Shown one piece after another: positions 33,014 to 41,761 of a DNA stretch of 64,000 nucleotides. A program made the translations under genes and the position numbers. A model generated the notes under the pieces. It was given only the letters and a program-made list of their open reading frames with translations. It was not told the origin of the DNA and did not search any database. Position 1 is the stretch's first letter, and each line of letters starts with the position of its first letter. Origin of the DNA: VRUE01 sp963715625 (GTDB lineage Bacteria; Actinomycetota; Thermoleophilia; Solirubrobacterales; 70-9); assembly GCA_963715625.1 (NCBI GenBank), contig OY970260.1:1984001-2048000 (forward strand), given 5' to 3'.

Positions 33014-34974
33014 CGGATCGTCCCCGCTGCGTCGACCTCGGCGTGCCAGCCGGGTGGGAGGACGAAGGTCGCCTCGGGCAGCTCGAAGACCGTGGGGCCG
33101 CTCGCCCGCAGGCCCGCCGGGGGCTCGCCGTGTAGCACCGCGGTCTCCAGCCACTCGCCGTCGAAGCGCACCTCGCGGGCGCCCTCCTCGAGCGCGCCCG
33201 CCTCGGCAGCCACCAGCTCCGGCCTCGGCCCGGGGGCGACCATCGCAAGGCGGATGTGGACCAGCACCACCTCCCCGTCGGGGTCGCGGTGGCCGTAGCG
33301 CTCCTCGTGGGCGGCGGCGAAGCGCTCGGCGAGGTCGGCCGGGTCGGGACGAGCGCTCCCCGGCACCGGCAGCTCGAAGGCCTGGCCCGCGTAGCGCATC
33401 TCGTAGACGATTTCGAGCTCGGCGCCGTCCAGGTCGCCGCCGAGGCTCGCGGCCAGCTCCTCGACCTCGGCGCCGACGCGCTCGGCGGTGAAATCGCTTC
33501 CGCTCAGCATCACGGTGCGGGTCGTGTCGCGGCGGCGGTCCGAGGCGCAGAGGCCGAGCGCCGAGAGCACCCCGCCGGCGCGCGGGCAGAGGATCCTCCC
33601 GATCCCCAGCTCGCCGGCGATCGCGGCGGCGTGCATCGGCCCGGCCCCGCCGAAGGGGAGGAGGGCGAAGCGGCGCGGGTCGATGCCGCGCTCCACGGTG
33701 ACCACCCGCAGCGCCCGCACCATCTCCTGGTTGGCGACGCGGACGATCCCCTCGGCCGTCTCCAGCTCGCCCATCCCGAGCGCGGTGGCGAGAGCGCCGA
33801 TGGCCGCCCGCGCCGCGGCGACGTCGAGGGAGACCCCGCCCGCCAGCCCAGAGCCGGGCGCGAGGCGGCCGAGCACCAGGTTCGCGTCGGTCACCGCCGG
33901 CTCGGTCCCGCCCTGCCCGTAGCAGGCGGGCCCGGGGTCGGCCCCGGCGGAGCGAGGCCCCACGCGCAGCGCGCCGCCCGCGTCGCGCCACCCGATCGAG
34001 CCGCCGCCGGCGCCGACCGTGTGCACGTCGACCATCGGCAGCTGGATCACGCGGCCGCCGATCTCGCGCGAGTCGGTGCGGCGGGCCCGGCCCTCCTCGA
34101 CCACGCAGACGTCGCACGAGGTGCCGCCCATGTCGAGGCCGAGGGCGTTGCCGTCGCCGGAGACGCGGGCGAGCAGGCCCGCCCCGACGGCGCCGCCGGC
34201 CGGCCCGGAGAGGACGCTCCAGGCTCCCGCCCGCGCCGCCTCGCCCGCGCTCGCCAGGCCGCCGGAGGAGCGCATCACCTGTGGCAGGGGCAGGCCCGCC
34301 GCGCCGGCCGCCTCGGCGAGCCGCCCCAGGTAGCGGCCGAGCAGGGGGGAGAGGTAGGCGTCGATCACGGTCGTCGAGCTGCGCTCGTACTCGCGGAAGC
34401 GGGGCAGGACCTCGTGCGAGGCCGAGACGTGGATGCCCGGGAGCGCGCGGCGCAGGTGCTCGGCGACGCGCCGCTCGTGGGCCGGGTCGAGGTAGGAGAA
34501 GAGGAGGCAGACCGCGACCGACTCGACCGCGCGCTCGCGCAGCAGGCGCGCCAGCCGCTCCGGCTCCCCCTCGGCGAGCGGCTCGACGACGCCCCCCGGC
34601 CCGACCCGCTCGCTCGCCTCGAAGCGCAGGCCCGCCTCGACCAGCGGCGCCGGCTTCGGGGCGCAGAGCCGGTAGAGCTGCGGGCGCGCCTGGCGCCCGA
34701 TCTCGAGCACGTCGGCGAAGCCGCGGGTCGCGACCAGCGCCGTGCGGGCGCCGCGTTCCTCCAGCAGCGCGTTGGTGCCGACGGTCATCCCGTGCGCGAA
34801 GGACTCGACCTCGGAGCCCGCCGCCCCGGCCAGCCGCAGCACCTCCTCGACCGCCGCGATCACGGCCAGCGACTGGTCTTCCGGCGTGGTCGGCAGCTTT
34901 GCCGTGTGCACTTGCCCGCCGTCGAAGAGGACCGCGTCGGTGAAGGTCCCGCCTACGTTGACCCCGAGCAGCAT
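32986..34974 (-). CDS. Hydantoinase A / oxoprolinase alpha-type subunit
   Basis: 662-aa ATP-binding subunit of the hydantoinase/oxoprolinase family (actin-like ATPase fold). Motifs include LLGVNVGGTFTDAVLFDGG (phosphate 1), LGLDMGGTSCDVCVVEEG, VDVHTVGAGGGSIGW, SAGADPGPACYGQGGTEPAV and LPFGGAGPMHAAAIA. It pairs with the HyuB encoded downstream. Its C-terminal residues (about RANTRGATR) are encoded by the tandem repeat that follows. Upstream is a five-unit 30-bp repeat array. Confidence 0.92.
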   Translation of the reverse strand: MLLGVNVGGTFTDAVLFDGGQVHTAKLPTTPEDQSLAVIAAVEEVLRLAGAAGSEVESFAHGMTVGTNALLEERGARTALVATRGFADVLEIGRQARPQLYRLCAPKPAPLVEAGLRFEASERVGPGGVVEPLAEGEPERLARLLRERAVESVAVCLLFSYLDPAHERRVAEHLRRALPGIHVSASHEVLPRFREYERSSTTVIDAYLSPLLGRYLGRLAEAAGAAGLPLPQVMRSSGGLASAGEAARAGAWSVLSGPAGGAVGAGLLARVSGDGNALGLDMGGTSCDVCVVEEGRARRTDSREIGGRVIQLPMVDVHTVGAGGGSIGWRDAGGALRVGPRSAGADPGPACYGQGGTEPAVTDANLVLGRLAPGSGLAGGVSLDVAAARAAIGALATALGMGELETAEGIVRVANQEMVRALRVVTVERGIDPRRFALLPFGGAGPMHAAAIAGELGIGRILCPRAGGVLSALGLCASDRRRDTTRTVMLSGSDFTAERVGAEVEELAASLGGDLDGAELEIVYEMRYAGQAFELPVPGSARPDPADLAERFAAAHEERYGHRDPDGEVVLVHIRLAMVAPGPRPELVAAEAGALEEGAREVRFDGEWLETAVLHGEPPAGLRASGPTVFELPEATFVLPPGWHAEVDAAGTIRANTRGATR

Positions 34975-34992
34975 GCCCCGACGCTACCTACC

Positions 34993-35159
34993 CAGTGCGG
35001 TCGTCATTTCTCCCGTATGCGCCAGTGCGGTCGTCATTTCTCTCGTATGCGCCAGTGCGGTCGTCATTTCTCCCGTATGCGCCAGTGCGGTCGTCATTTC
35101 TCCCGTATGCGCCAGTGCGGTCGTCATTTCTCTCGGTATGCGGTGGAAATGACGACCGC
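34993..35159. repeat. Five 30-bp tandem repeats ending in a 14-bp hairpin (nadB-hyuA gap)
   Basis: Head-to-tail units begin at 34993, 35023, 35053, 35083 and 35113; each contains CAGTGCGGTCGTCATTTC and CCCGTATGCGC (C/T variants). After the last unit, GAAATGACGACCGC (35146-35159) is the reverse complement of GCGGTCGTCATTTC in that unit (35117-35130), giving a strong hairpin just downstream of the nadB stop. There are no spacers and no cas genes, so this is not CRISPR. Confidence 0.88.
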
Positions 35160-35163
35160 GGGG

Positions 35164-36657
35164 TCAGTCCCAGCGCTCGCGGCGGATCTCGCCGCCGGGG
35201 CCGCGGACGATGTGGGTGCCGTCGAGGCTCGGGTCCAGGTGGGGGAAGTCGGCACGCAGGTGGCCGCCGCGGGACTCGCGCCGCTCCAGCGCGCAGGCCG
35301 CGACCGCGACCGCCAGCGGGTAGGGGTCGCCGAGCAGCTCTTCCAGCTGCTCGGGGCGGCGCCGCGGGCCGGCGAGGTTCCAAACGGCCTCGCGGGTCGC
35401 CTCGGTCGGCGGCTGGAAGCGCCACTCGCCGGGCTCCGGCGGGCTGGGCGCCGCGGCCTCGCCCAGCGCCGCGGCCCCCGCCCGCCCACCGAAGACGAAG
35501 CACTCGCTGAGCGAGTTGGAGGCGAGGCGGTTGGCCCCGTGCAGGCCGGTGCAGGAGCACTCGCCGACCGCGTAGAGCCCGGGCAGGGAGGAGCGCCCGT
35601 CGAGGTCGACCGCGATCCCGCCCATCGTGTAGTGGGCGGCGGGGGCCACGGGGACCGGCTCGGCGCCCGGCTGCACGCCCGCCTCGGCCAGCGAGTCGAA
35701 GACGTTGGGGAAGCGGGCGGGGTCGAGCTGGCGCAGGTCGAGCGAGACCGCCTCGGCGCCGTCGGCCTCGAGCCGGTCGAGGATCGCCGCGGTTACCGCG
35801 TCGCGCGGGGCCAGCTCGTCGGTGAAGCGGCGGCCGGCGGCGTCGAGCAGGACCGCGCCCTCGCCGCGCACCGCCTCGGTGATCAGCATGCCGTCGAACC
35901 GCGTCCCCGGCAGGTACAGCGCGGTCGGGTGGAACTGGCAGAACTCGAGGTCGGCGAGGTCTGCCCCCGTGGCCGCGGCCATCGTCGGCCCGGCGCCGAT
36001 CGCGCCCCAGGGGTTGGAGGTGCGTCGCCACAATGCCGCCGCCCCGCCGGTGGCCAGCACGGTCGCGGCGGCGGCGATCCGCCCGTCCTCGGTCAGCACG
36101 CCGTGGCAGCGCTCGCCGTCGCTCCACAGCGCGGTCATCGAGGTGCGCTCGCGCACCTCGATCCGGGGCTCGGCGGCGACCATCGCCGCCAGCTTCGAGG
36201 TGATCTCGTGCCCGGTCGCGCTCCCCCCGGAGTGGACGATCCGCCGCCGCGTGTGGCCGCCCTCCAGCCCCAGGGCGAGCTCGCCGTCCTCGCCGAGGTC
36301 GAAGACGACACCGCGGCGGCGCAGCTCGCGCACCGCGGCGGGCGCCTCGTCGACCAGCACCTTCACCGCCGAGGGCCGGCAGAGGCCGCGCCCGGCGGCG
36401 ATCGTGTCGGCGGCGTGCCGGGCGGGGGAGTCGCCGGGCTCCAGCGCCGCCGCGAGCCCGCCCTGCGCCCAGAAGCTGGCGCTCTGCGAGAGCGGGGTGC
36501 GGGAGACGACGCAGGCCGCCGCGCCGCGCTCGGCCGCGACCAGTGCCGTCCACAGGCCCGCCGCGCCGCCGCCGACGACGGCGACGTCGAGCTCGGCCCT
36601 CGGCGCTATCGCCGTCCCGCCTCTCGCCGGATCGCGTCGACCTGGCTGCGCAGCCAC
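35164..36657 (-). CDS. nadB: L-aspartate oxidase (NAD biosynthesis)
   Basis: 497-aa FAD flavoprotein that oxidises L-aspartate to iminoaspartate, the first step of de novo NAD synthesis. The dinucleotide fold is DVAVVGGGAAGLWTALVAAE; active-site segments are SFWAQGGLAAAL, HSGGSATGHEITSKL, EFCQFHPTALY, RGEGAVLLD and the FAD end GECSCTGLHGANRLASNSLS. No nadA or nadC is adjacent. The only start codon in frame is a GTG at 36657, which overlaps the upstream coiled-coil gene by 52 bp. Confidence 0.93.
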   Translation of the reverse strand: MAAQPGRRDPARGGTAIAPRAELDVAVVGGGAAGLWTALVAAERGAAACVVSRTPLSQSASFWAQGGLAAALEPGDSPARHAADTIAAGRGLCRPSAVKVLVDEAPAAVRELRRRGVVFDLGEDGELALGLEGGHTRRRIVHSGGSATGHEITSKLAAMVAAEPRIEVRERTSMTALWSDGERCHGVLTEDGRIAAAATVLATGGAAALWRRTSNPWGAIGAGPTMAAATGADLADLEFCQFHPTALYLPGTRFDGMLITEAVRGEGAVLLDAAGRRFTDELAPRDAVTAAILDRLEADGAEAVSLDLRQLDPARFPNVFDSLAEAGVQPGAEPVPVAPAAHYTMGGIAVDLDGRSSLPGLYAVGECSCTGLHGANRLASNSLSECFVFGGRAGAAALGEAAAPSPPEPGEWRFQPPTEATREAVWNLAGPRRRPEQLEELLGDPYPLAVAVAACALERRESRGGHLRADFPHLDPSLDGTHIVRGPGGEIRRERWD

Positions 36658-37025
36658 GCGGCCGCGGACTCGCGGGCCCGCGCCCGCTCGTCGCCGATCG
36701 CGCCCTCGGCCTCGGCGGCGCGCCTCTCCGCCTCGGCGATCCGCTTCTCGGCGGCCTCGGCCTGCGCCTCGATCTCCGAGAGGCGCCCCTCCGCCTCGGC
36801 GATCACCCGGTCCTTCGCCTCGCGCTCGCGGCGCAGCTCCTCCGCGTGCGCGGCCCGCAGCTCCTCAAGCGCCTCGGAGGCCCGGGCGCGCTCCTTCTCC
36901 AGGTCGCTCTCCAGCGCCTCGATCTCGGCCGCGACCCGCTTCTCCGCCGTGCTCGCCGCCGCGGCCGCCTCCTCCAGCCGCTTCTTGGCCATCTCGACCT
37001 GCGCGCTGAGGTCCCCCGTGCTCAC
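36606..37025 (-). CDS. Coiled-coil protein
   Basis: 139 aa, almost entirely heptad-repeat coiled coil rich in Ala, Glu and Arg (MAKKRLEEAAAAASTAEKRV ... EAEGRLSEIEAQAEAAEKRI). No membrane segment or signal peptide. The C-terminal part (AAAWLRSQVDAIRREAGRR) may be a short helix outside the coil. Function unknown; it overlaps the GTG start of nadB, so it is co-transcribed. Confidence 0.7.
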   Translation of the reverse strand: MSTGDLSAQVEMAKKRLEEAAAAASTAEKRVAAEIEALESDLEKERARASEALEELRAAHAEELRREREAKDRVIAEAEGRLSEIEAQAEAAEKRIAEAERRAAEAEGAIGDERARARESAAAWLRSQVDAIRREAGRR

Positions 37026-37072
37026 CCGCCCAATCTATTACGAGACGCCCCGGCGGGGCGTACCATTTGCAT

Positions 37073-37294
37073 ATGGCTTCAGAGACCCGACGCCGCACGC
37101 TCCTGGCTCCCGGCAACGAGGAGGAGTGGGCTCGACTCAACGCAGAGAAGCGGGAGTACCACCAACGCACCGCGCGGGCGCTTACCCCATCGGAGCGTGT
37201 CGCCCGGGGTCAGAAGCTCTCCCAGCAGGCGGTCTCGCTGCTGGCTTCGGTCATAAAGGGGGGGCATGCCCCAGAGCGAGCCTTCTGGTCCTGA
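37073..37294 (+). CDS. Small partner of a nucleotidyltransferase (possible antitoxin)
   Basis: 73-aa charged helical protein (MASETRRRTLLAPGNEEEWA, LNAEKREYHQRTARALTPSE, RVARGQKLSQQAVSLLASVI). It overlaps the following nucleotidyltransferase gene by 29 bp, as antitoxins of two-gene modules often do. A TACCAT at 37061-37066 sits six bases before the ATG, so the mRNA could be leaderless. The family is unnamed to me. Confidence 0.65.
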   Translation: MASETRRRTLLAPGNEEEWARLNAEKREYHQRTARALTPSERVARGQKLSQQAVSLLASVIKGGHAPERAFWS

Positions 37295-37778
37295 CCTCGA
37301 TGGCGTCGTCGCCGACGCCAACGCGGTCGGCCTTCGCTACGTGGTGATCGGAGGCTTCAGCGTTATGGCCAACGGCTTCCTGCGCGCAACCAAGGACAGT
37401 GACCTTCTCGTTCCCGACGGACCCGAGACAGACGAGGCAATCGTGCGTCTGCTCGACCGCATCGAGGCGACCCGCCTCCACGATGGCAAGACGCTGACCC
37501 GCGAAGACGTTCTCGACACGCACCACATTCGCGTCCGCAGCAAGCACGGCATTCTCGACATCATGCGGGGCGGCCTGCCCCCTCTCGACTACGAGACCGT
37601 GGCCAGGAACGCGATCGAGGTGGAAGTCGGTGGGCACCCCGCCCGCTTCGCCGGCCTTCGCAGCATCGTCGGCTTCAAGCGACTTGCGGGACGACCTCAG
37701 GACAGGCGCGACCTGGAAGAGCTGGAGTCGTTTCACGGTGAGCTGCCGATCGACGAGATCCCCGGTGTGGATTCCTGA
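37266..37778 (+). CDS. Nucleotidyltransferase-fold protein (AbiEii-like)
   Basis: 170-aa pol-beta-type nucleotidyltransferase of the kind grouped with AbiEii toxins and DUF6036. YVVIGGFSVMANGFLRATKD followed by DSDLLVPDG gives the G[GS]...D.D active-site pattern (about residues 27-50). The end DRRDLEELE is typical (KD..DL..L). Such proteins transfer nucleotides to tRNA or proteins as toxins, or may be inactive relatives. It is coupled to the 73-aa gene. Confidence 0.78.
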   Translation: MPQSEPSGPDLDGVVADANAVGLRYVVIGGFSVMANGFLRATKDSDLLVPDGPETDEAIVRLLDRIEATRLHDGKTLTREDVLDTHHIRVRSKHGILDIMRGGLPPLDYETVARNAIEVEVGGHPARFAGLRSIVGFKRLAGRPQDRRDLEELESFHGELPIDEIPGVDS

Positions 37779-37821
37779 TTCGCGAAGGCAGCCCCGTTGC
37801 TTGCCTGGTAGGATATTTCCC

Positions 37822-38064
37822 ATGAGAACTACCATTGATCGTGCCGGGAGAGTTGTCATTCCCAAGCCGATGCGCTCTGCTCTGCGCCTGAGCGGCGGGG
37901 AGGAGGTCGAGCTCTCGCTCCTGGGCGAGCGGATCGAGATGACGCCGGCCCCGCGACAGGTGAAGCTTCACCGCGGCGCCCACGGCCTGCTCACCTCCGA
38001 CCTGCAGGTGCCACCTCACGGCCCCGAGGAGGTTCGGGAGGCCCTTGAGCGAGCCCGGCGGTGA
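37822..38064 (+). CDS. vapB: AbrB/MazE-like antitoxin (VapB)
   Basis: 80-aa swapped-hairpin AbrB-type DNA-binding antitoxin: RTTIDRAGRVVIPKPMRSAL is the SpoVT/AbrB signature (about residues 2-21), followed by a C-terminal toxin-binding tail. GTGA at 38061-38064 couples it to vapC. TAGGAT (37809-37814) followed 7 bases later by the ATG suggests leaderless transcription, with the antitoxin likely repressing its own promoter. Confidence 0.9.
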   Translation: MRTTIDRAGRVVIPKPMRSALRLSGGEEVELSLLGERIEMTPAPRQVKLHRGAHGLLTSDLQVPPHGPEEVREALERARR

Positions 38065-38483
38065 CCGCCCCCGACAGCTCGGTCCTGATCGCCGGCTTCA
38101 TCCCCAGTCATCGCTTCCACGAGGCTGTGCTGCCTTCTCTCGCAGAGGTGGCGGCGCATGGCAGCCTGATCGGCCACACGATGGCGGAGACCTACTCGGT
38201 GCTCAGCACCCCCGGTGGCATCTATCGGGCCGAGCCACGCTCGGTGGTCGAGTACCTCGACCAGTTCCTCGATGAGGGTTCGCCGATCCCGGTCATGTCG
38301 GCTGCCCACAGGGAGGCCATCGACCTTCTCGCGGCAAATGGCCGTCCCGGAGGTGCGATCTACGACGCCCTGATTGGGTTGGCTGCGCGGGATGCCGAGG
38401 TCACCCTGGTCAGCCTTGACGGCCGCGCCGCGCCGATCTATGAGCTGTGCGGCGTTGACGTTCAGCTCCTCGCAGGCGTCTGA
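38061..38483 (+). CDS. vapC: PIN-domain toxin (VapC)
   Basis: 140-aa PIN-domain ribonuclease. The conserved acids are in TAPDSSVLIAGFI (D5), HTMAETYSVLST (E about 43), GGAIYDALIGLAA (D about 101) and VTLVSLDGRA (last Asp). VapC toxins cut tRNA or rRNA when free of VapB. It overlaps vapB by 4 bp and appears complete. Confidence 0.9.
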   Translation: MTAPDSSVLIAGFIPSHRFHEAVLPSLAEVAAHGSLIGHTMAETYSVLSTPGGIYRAEPRSVVEYLDQFLDEGSPIPVMSAAHREAIDLLAANGRPGGAIYDALIGLAARDAEVTLVSLDGRAAPIYELCGVDVQLLAGV

Positions 38484-38485
38484 CC

Positions 38486-39427
38486 TCACGCGCCATCGAG
38501 AACTGCGCGGTAGGCGACGATCGTGCGCTCGGCCGTGCGGTGGGCCGAGAGGGAGGCGGCTCGCGTGGCACCTTCGACGCGGAGGTCGGGAGACTCCAGC
38601 AGGGGCCGGGCCGCCGCCGTCCATGTATCGAGTTCGAACGGCGCGCATAGGGCTCCGTCCAGGCCCGCGAGGACATGGGGGGCGATCCCGACCGGGGTCG
38701 AGAGCACCGGCACGTCGCAGGCGAGCGCCTCGACGCAGGCGAGGCCGAAGCCCTCGTACTCGGAGGTGACGAGGACGGCGTTGGCGGCGTTGACCCAGAG
38801 CGGCATCTCGTCGGGGTCGATCGAGCCGCCGCTGAGCAGCTCGGCCCCGCAGGCGGCCGCCAGCTCTACGGCACGGTCGTGCCGCTTCTCGGGCCGGGCC
38901 GGGTCGGCGGGGAAGAGCAGGTAGCGGCCGGCGGGATCGAGCCCGAGCTGTCGCCGGGCCTCCTCGCGGGGCATCCGCCGGAAGCGCCCCAGGTCCGGCC
39001 CGCAGGGCAGGACCGCCGAGCCCGGCACGGGGGGGAGGCCCGCCCGCCCGTCCTCGGCCGAGAAGAGCGCCCGCGAGACCGCGGCGACCAGGTCCACCCG
39101 CCAGGCCAGCCGGCGCGACGCCGGCCCGACGAGCGGGTGGCGCACGTCGGTGCCGTGGAAGCTGACGACGAGCGGCCGCGCCCCGGCCAGCAGCGCGCAC
39201 CACCCCACCAGCCCGTAGTGCGCGTGGACGAGGTCGAAGCGCTCGCGCCGCAGCATCCGCCGCAGCCGCCGGGTGGCGGGGCCGTAGTGCCGGCGGCCGC
39301 GCGGAAAGGAGAAGACCTCGACCTCCACGCCGAGCCCCCGCATCTCCTCCACCTGGTCCCGCACCCAGCGCCCCCGCTGGGGGGCGGAGGCGTCGGGCAC
39401 GAAGTTGGTGACGACCAGGACGCGCAC
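38486..39427 (-). CDS. Glycosyltransferase family 4 protein
   Basis: 313-aa GT-B fold glycosyltransferase. The N-terminal acceptor domain has VLVVTNFVPDASAPQRGRWV and LVHAHYGLVGW; the C-terminal donor domain has LLFPADPARPEKRHDRAVEL and the retaining GT4 motif SEYEGFGLACVEALACDVPV (E-x7-E). It probably adds a sugar to a surface glycan or lipid; no other cell-envelope glycan genes are nearby. It is convergent with vapC, 2 bp apart. Confidence 0.9.
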   Translation of the reverse strand: MRVLVVTNFVPDASAPQRGRWVRDQVEEMRGLGVEVEVFSFPRGRRHYGPATRRLRRMLRRERFDLVHAHYGLVGWCALLAGARPLVVSFHGTDVRHPLVGPASRRLAWRVDLVAAVSRALFSAEDGRAGLPPVPGSAVLPCGPDLGRFRRMPREEARRQLGLDPAGRYLLFPADPARPEKRHDRAVELAAACGAELLSGGSIDPDEMPLWVNAANAVLVTSEYEGFGLACVEALACDVPVLSTPVGIAPHVLAGLDGALCAPFELDTWTAAARPLLESPDLRVEGATRAASLSAHRTAERTIVAYRAVLDGA

Positions 39428-39653
39428 GCGATGAGCCTATCCGCGCGTGCGGGCTGTCCTACGGCGACTCGCTGGGCGCCGTGCGCACGGGCGGCGTCCA
39501 TTTCGTAACCCTCGATGTAGGTTTATTCACGTAAAACGTGTATTAGCCGGCGCTACGCGATCCGCCAGATCGGTCTCCTGGGGACCCGGGCCTCCTCCGA
39601 GGACGTTGCTTGCCAAGGAGCTCGGGGCGGGTGCCGCGCTGCGACGGAGCTGG

Positions 39654-40716
39654 CTAAATAATCAGCGACGCCTTGCGTCCCTCAAATAGCTTCATTCCAG
39701 GTCCGGGCAGCGCCACCCGCATCTGGACGTAGAGCCTCCAGTACGCCTGCCAAAGCTCATCGTCGTGTCCGAGGGTTTTGACGTTGAGCCCAAGCTCATC
39801 TGCCCTTACAGCATCAATAGTTGCGGAATGGGAGAGATATTTCTCGACGTTTGCTAGGTCGTCGGCAATCTCAGCGGCCTTTGCAGGGTCGCCCTTAAGC
39901 ATGTACCGCTCAAGAAAGTCCTGGGCGAACTTTTTGGATCTCTTGATTGCCTTCTCGCAAAAGTCAATCAACGCAGGATCGAGCTTGTCGAGCAACGGGA
40001 AATACGCTGGCGAGAGGTCGCCAATCTCCGGTGTCTTCGCGTATTTGCTTGAGCCCGTCAAGAAAAGACTGTGCGGGCCGCGCCATATCCTCGCCCGATG
40101 CGGTGGTAATGAAGATCTGTGGATCAATGGGTCCTAGCTCCGAAGGGTCGCCCATGACAATTTCGTCGGCGGCAATGGCAATGAGGGTGCCGGCGCTCTT
40201 GGCGCTGTCAGGAACGATCACTCGAAATTCGGCGTCTCCGACACGCTTGCGACAAAGCAGCACGATGCGCTCGGCTTGGTCAACATCGCCGCCCGGTGTG
40301 TGAAGCAGGAGGTCAACGGGTTTACCGGACTCGACATCGTCAAGAAGGTCAACGAATGGCGGAATGTCGATACCCGTGATCGAAGTGGCTGGTCCGGCGA
40401 CGTAGGCAATCAGCCGCCTGTCCGTGACGTGTTCGATGTCACGAATCTGACCTTGGCGCACATAGCGCGCGCTTTCGATCGCGTGGAAGAGGGGTGTTTG
40501 GCTTGGCTGCGCAGGAAGCGCCGCAGGGTCGCCCTCGGAGGCTGTGTCGGCGACTTCGTCAGACACGGTAGTCGTGTCTGACGCTGCGCTGCGGCCGGTA
40601 AAGGCCCCTTGGAGCGTCCCCTGAACGCATCTGGTCGTATCCGCTACGCCGCTTGCGATAACGCTGGAGGGCGTCCGACAAGGAAGCCCTTTGTTTCGAT
40701 TTCTGATCCTGCTCAT
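39654..40716 (-). pseudogene. SDH-type (ClpP-fold) serine protease gene with a frameshift
   Basis: The first frame (40716 down to about 40040) encodes an SDH/ClpP-fold serine proteinase: LIAYVAGPATSITGIDIPPF, LLLHTPGGDVDQAERIVLL, the nucleophile in PDSAKSAGTLIAIAADEIVM and SELGPIDPQI. The matching C-terminal part (AYFPLLDKLDPALIDFCEKA to the stop at 39654) is in the +1 frame; removing one T from GATTGG near 40041 would join them. The region has lower GC than its neighbours, so it is probably acquired. It is a pseudogene or a sequencing error. Confidence 0.75.
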
Positions 40717-40825
40717 CGCGGCTCTTGGCTTGCACGTTCATCACCCTGCCGCCCCTTTCTTGAGCGTATCCATAAGGAAACTTAGCGATACGGTCGGACA
40801 GATTCTATTTGGCTTTTCTGTCCTT

Positions 40826-41293
40826 CTACGAAGGGACGGTCGGCCCGTCTTTCGCCAGCAACGTCGATAGGTCGGCGAAGCCGACCTGGTCGGCACTTAC
40901 GACCTCCCGCCCCCGGGCACGCGCAGTCGCGGCGACGATCAGGTCGTGCGCGCCGCGCGGCTTGCCGCTGCGGCGGGCGTGCGCGAGGAGCGCGCCGTGC
41001 GCGCGGGCGACGTCCGTGTCGTAATCCTCGATGGAGACGGCCTCGAGCACCGCCGCGGCGAACGCCCTGCGTTGCTCCCGATGCTTGTCGTCAGCGAGCT
41101 CGACACCAACTGCCAGCTCAGCCACGGTGATCGCGGCGACGGCGACGTCGTCCTCATCGCCCACCAGCTCCTCGAGCGCCGTCGCTCCCCGGCGCTCGGC
41201 GTCGATCAGGACGGAGGTGTCGAGGATCAGCCGTGCCAGGGGTCTGCGGGGGGGCCGACGGCATCGCGCAGCTCGCGCAGCTCGCCGGCCCAC
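40826..41293 (-). CDS. PIN-domain toxin paired with a Phd-type antitoxin
   Basis: PIN ribonuclease with acids in LILDTSVLIDAERR, TVAELAVGVEL, GAHDLIVAATA and VVSADQVGFADL. The frame from the GTG at 41293 gives 155 aa, but the first about 20 residues are low-complexity and overlap the antitoxin by 67 bp. Translation may really begin near 41240, where only a CTG is available. The C-terminus is intact. Confidence 0.85.
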   Translation of the reverse strand: MGRRAARAARCRRPPRRPLARLILDTSVLIDAERRGATALEELVGDEDDVAVAAITVAELAVGVELADDKHREQRRAFAAAVLEAVSIEDYDTDVARAHGALLAHARRSGKPRGAHDLIVAATARARGREVVSADQVGFADLSTLLAKDGPTVPS

Positions 41294-41478
41294 TCGGGGT
41301 CGGGCCGGTGCGCGCGCAACGCCTCCTTGAGCGCCCGGCCGGTGCCGGTCGTCGCCGGCCCGATCGTCGCGACGACCCGGCCGTGACGGACCACGACGAA
41401 GGACTCATGCTCGGACTCGACGCTGTCGAGCACCTGGGAGAACCGCCGTGCCGCGTCGGTGGCGCTGAGCTGCTTCAT
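41227..41478 (-). CDS. Phd/YefM-type antitoxin
   Basis: 83 aa with the Phd/YefM N-terminal DNA-binding fold (MKQLSATDAARRFSQVLDSV, then ESFVVVRHGRVVATIGPA) and a C-terminal toxin-neutralising tail. It precedes and overlaps the PIN toxin. The operator-like repeats directly upstream fit autorepression. Confidence 0.88.
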   Translation of the reverse strand: MKQLSATDAARRFSQVLDSVESEHESFVVVRHGRVVATIGPATTGTGRALKEALRAHRPDPEWAGELRELRDAVGPPADPWHG

Positions 41479-41503
41479 GGAATCAGATTATCAGATCTAA
41501 TTT
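41479..41503 (-). promoter_or_regulatory. Promoter/operator of the Phd-PIN module
   Basis: AT-rich block in a GC-rich surround. On the minus strand it reads ATTAGATCTGATAATCTGATTCC then ATG: GATAAT is a good -10 eight bases before the start codon. AGATCTGATAATCT contains overlapping AGAT/ATCT inverted and direct repeats that could bind the antitoxin. Confidence 0.5.
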
Positions 41504-41761
41504 CGGGTGCTCGGGCGTTGCGCGCCCTGCGCAGGATGGGAGCGACGGTCACGGTCACCTTCGAGCGCCCGGACGCCGATGGCGAGGGCTGAGAGCCCGG
41601 CGTCTGGCTCGAGGGAGTCCGGATCGCGGACCTGACCGAGGGGCCCGGGGGCTCGATAGCGAAACTCGTCTCCAGTCGAGCCCGGCAGCTGCTCTGAGCG
41701 GCCGCCCCCGGCAACCCTTCTCGACCCCCGAGCCTCCGCCGCCCGTCCTATCCTCCTCGGT

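Noticed and set aside
34993..35143. Regularly spaced 30-bp repeats resembling a CRISPR array
   Set aside because: The units are directly contiguous without unique spacers and no cas genes are near; it is a simple tandem repeat with a terminal hairpin.
33256..37347. Plus-strand open frame of 1363 codons opposite hyuA and nadB
   Set aside because: Composition is low-complexity Arg/Ala/Gly and it mirrors hyuA, nadB and the coiled-coil gene, which have clear family motifs on the other strand.
39428..39653. Possible tRNA or integration site in the AT-richer gap beside the glycosyltransferase gene
   Set aside because: No cloverleaf or T-arm sequence could be formed; only a small CACGT-AAA-ACGTG palindrome is visible.
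41504..41761. Small plus-strand frame ending RALRRMGATVTVTFERPDAD
   Set aside because: It resembles the tail of some regulator or antitoxin proteins but has no start of its own and no clear homologue; at most a gene fragment, so not listed as a feature.
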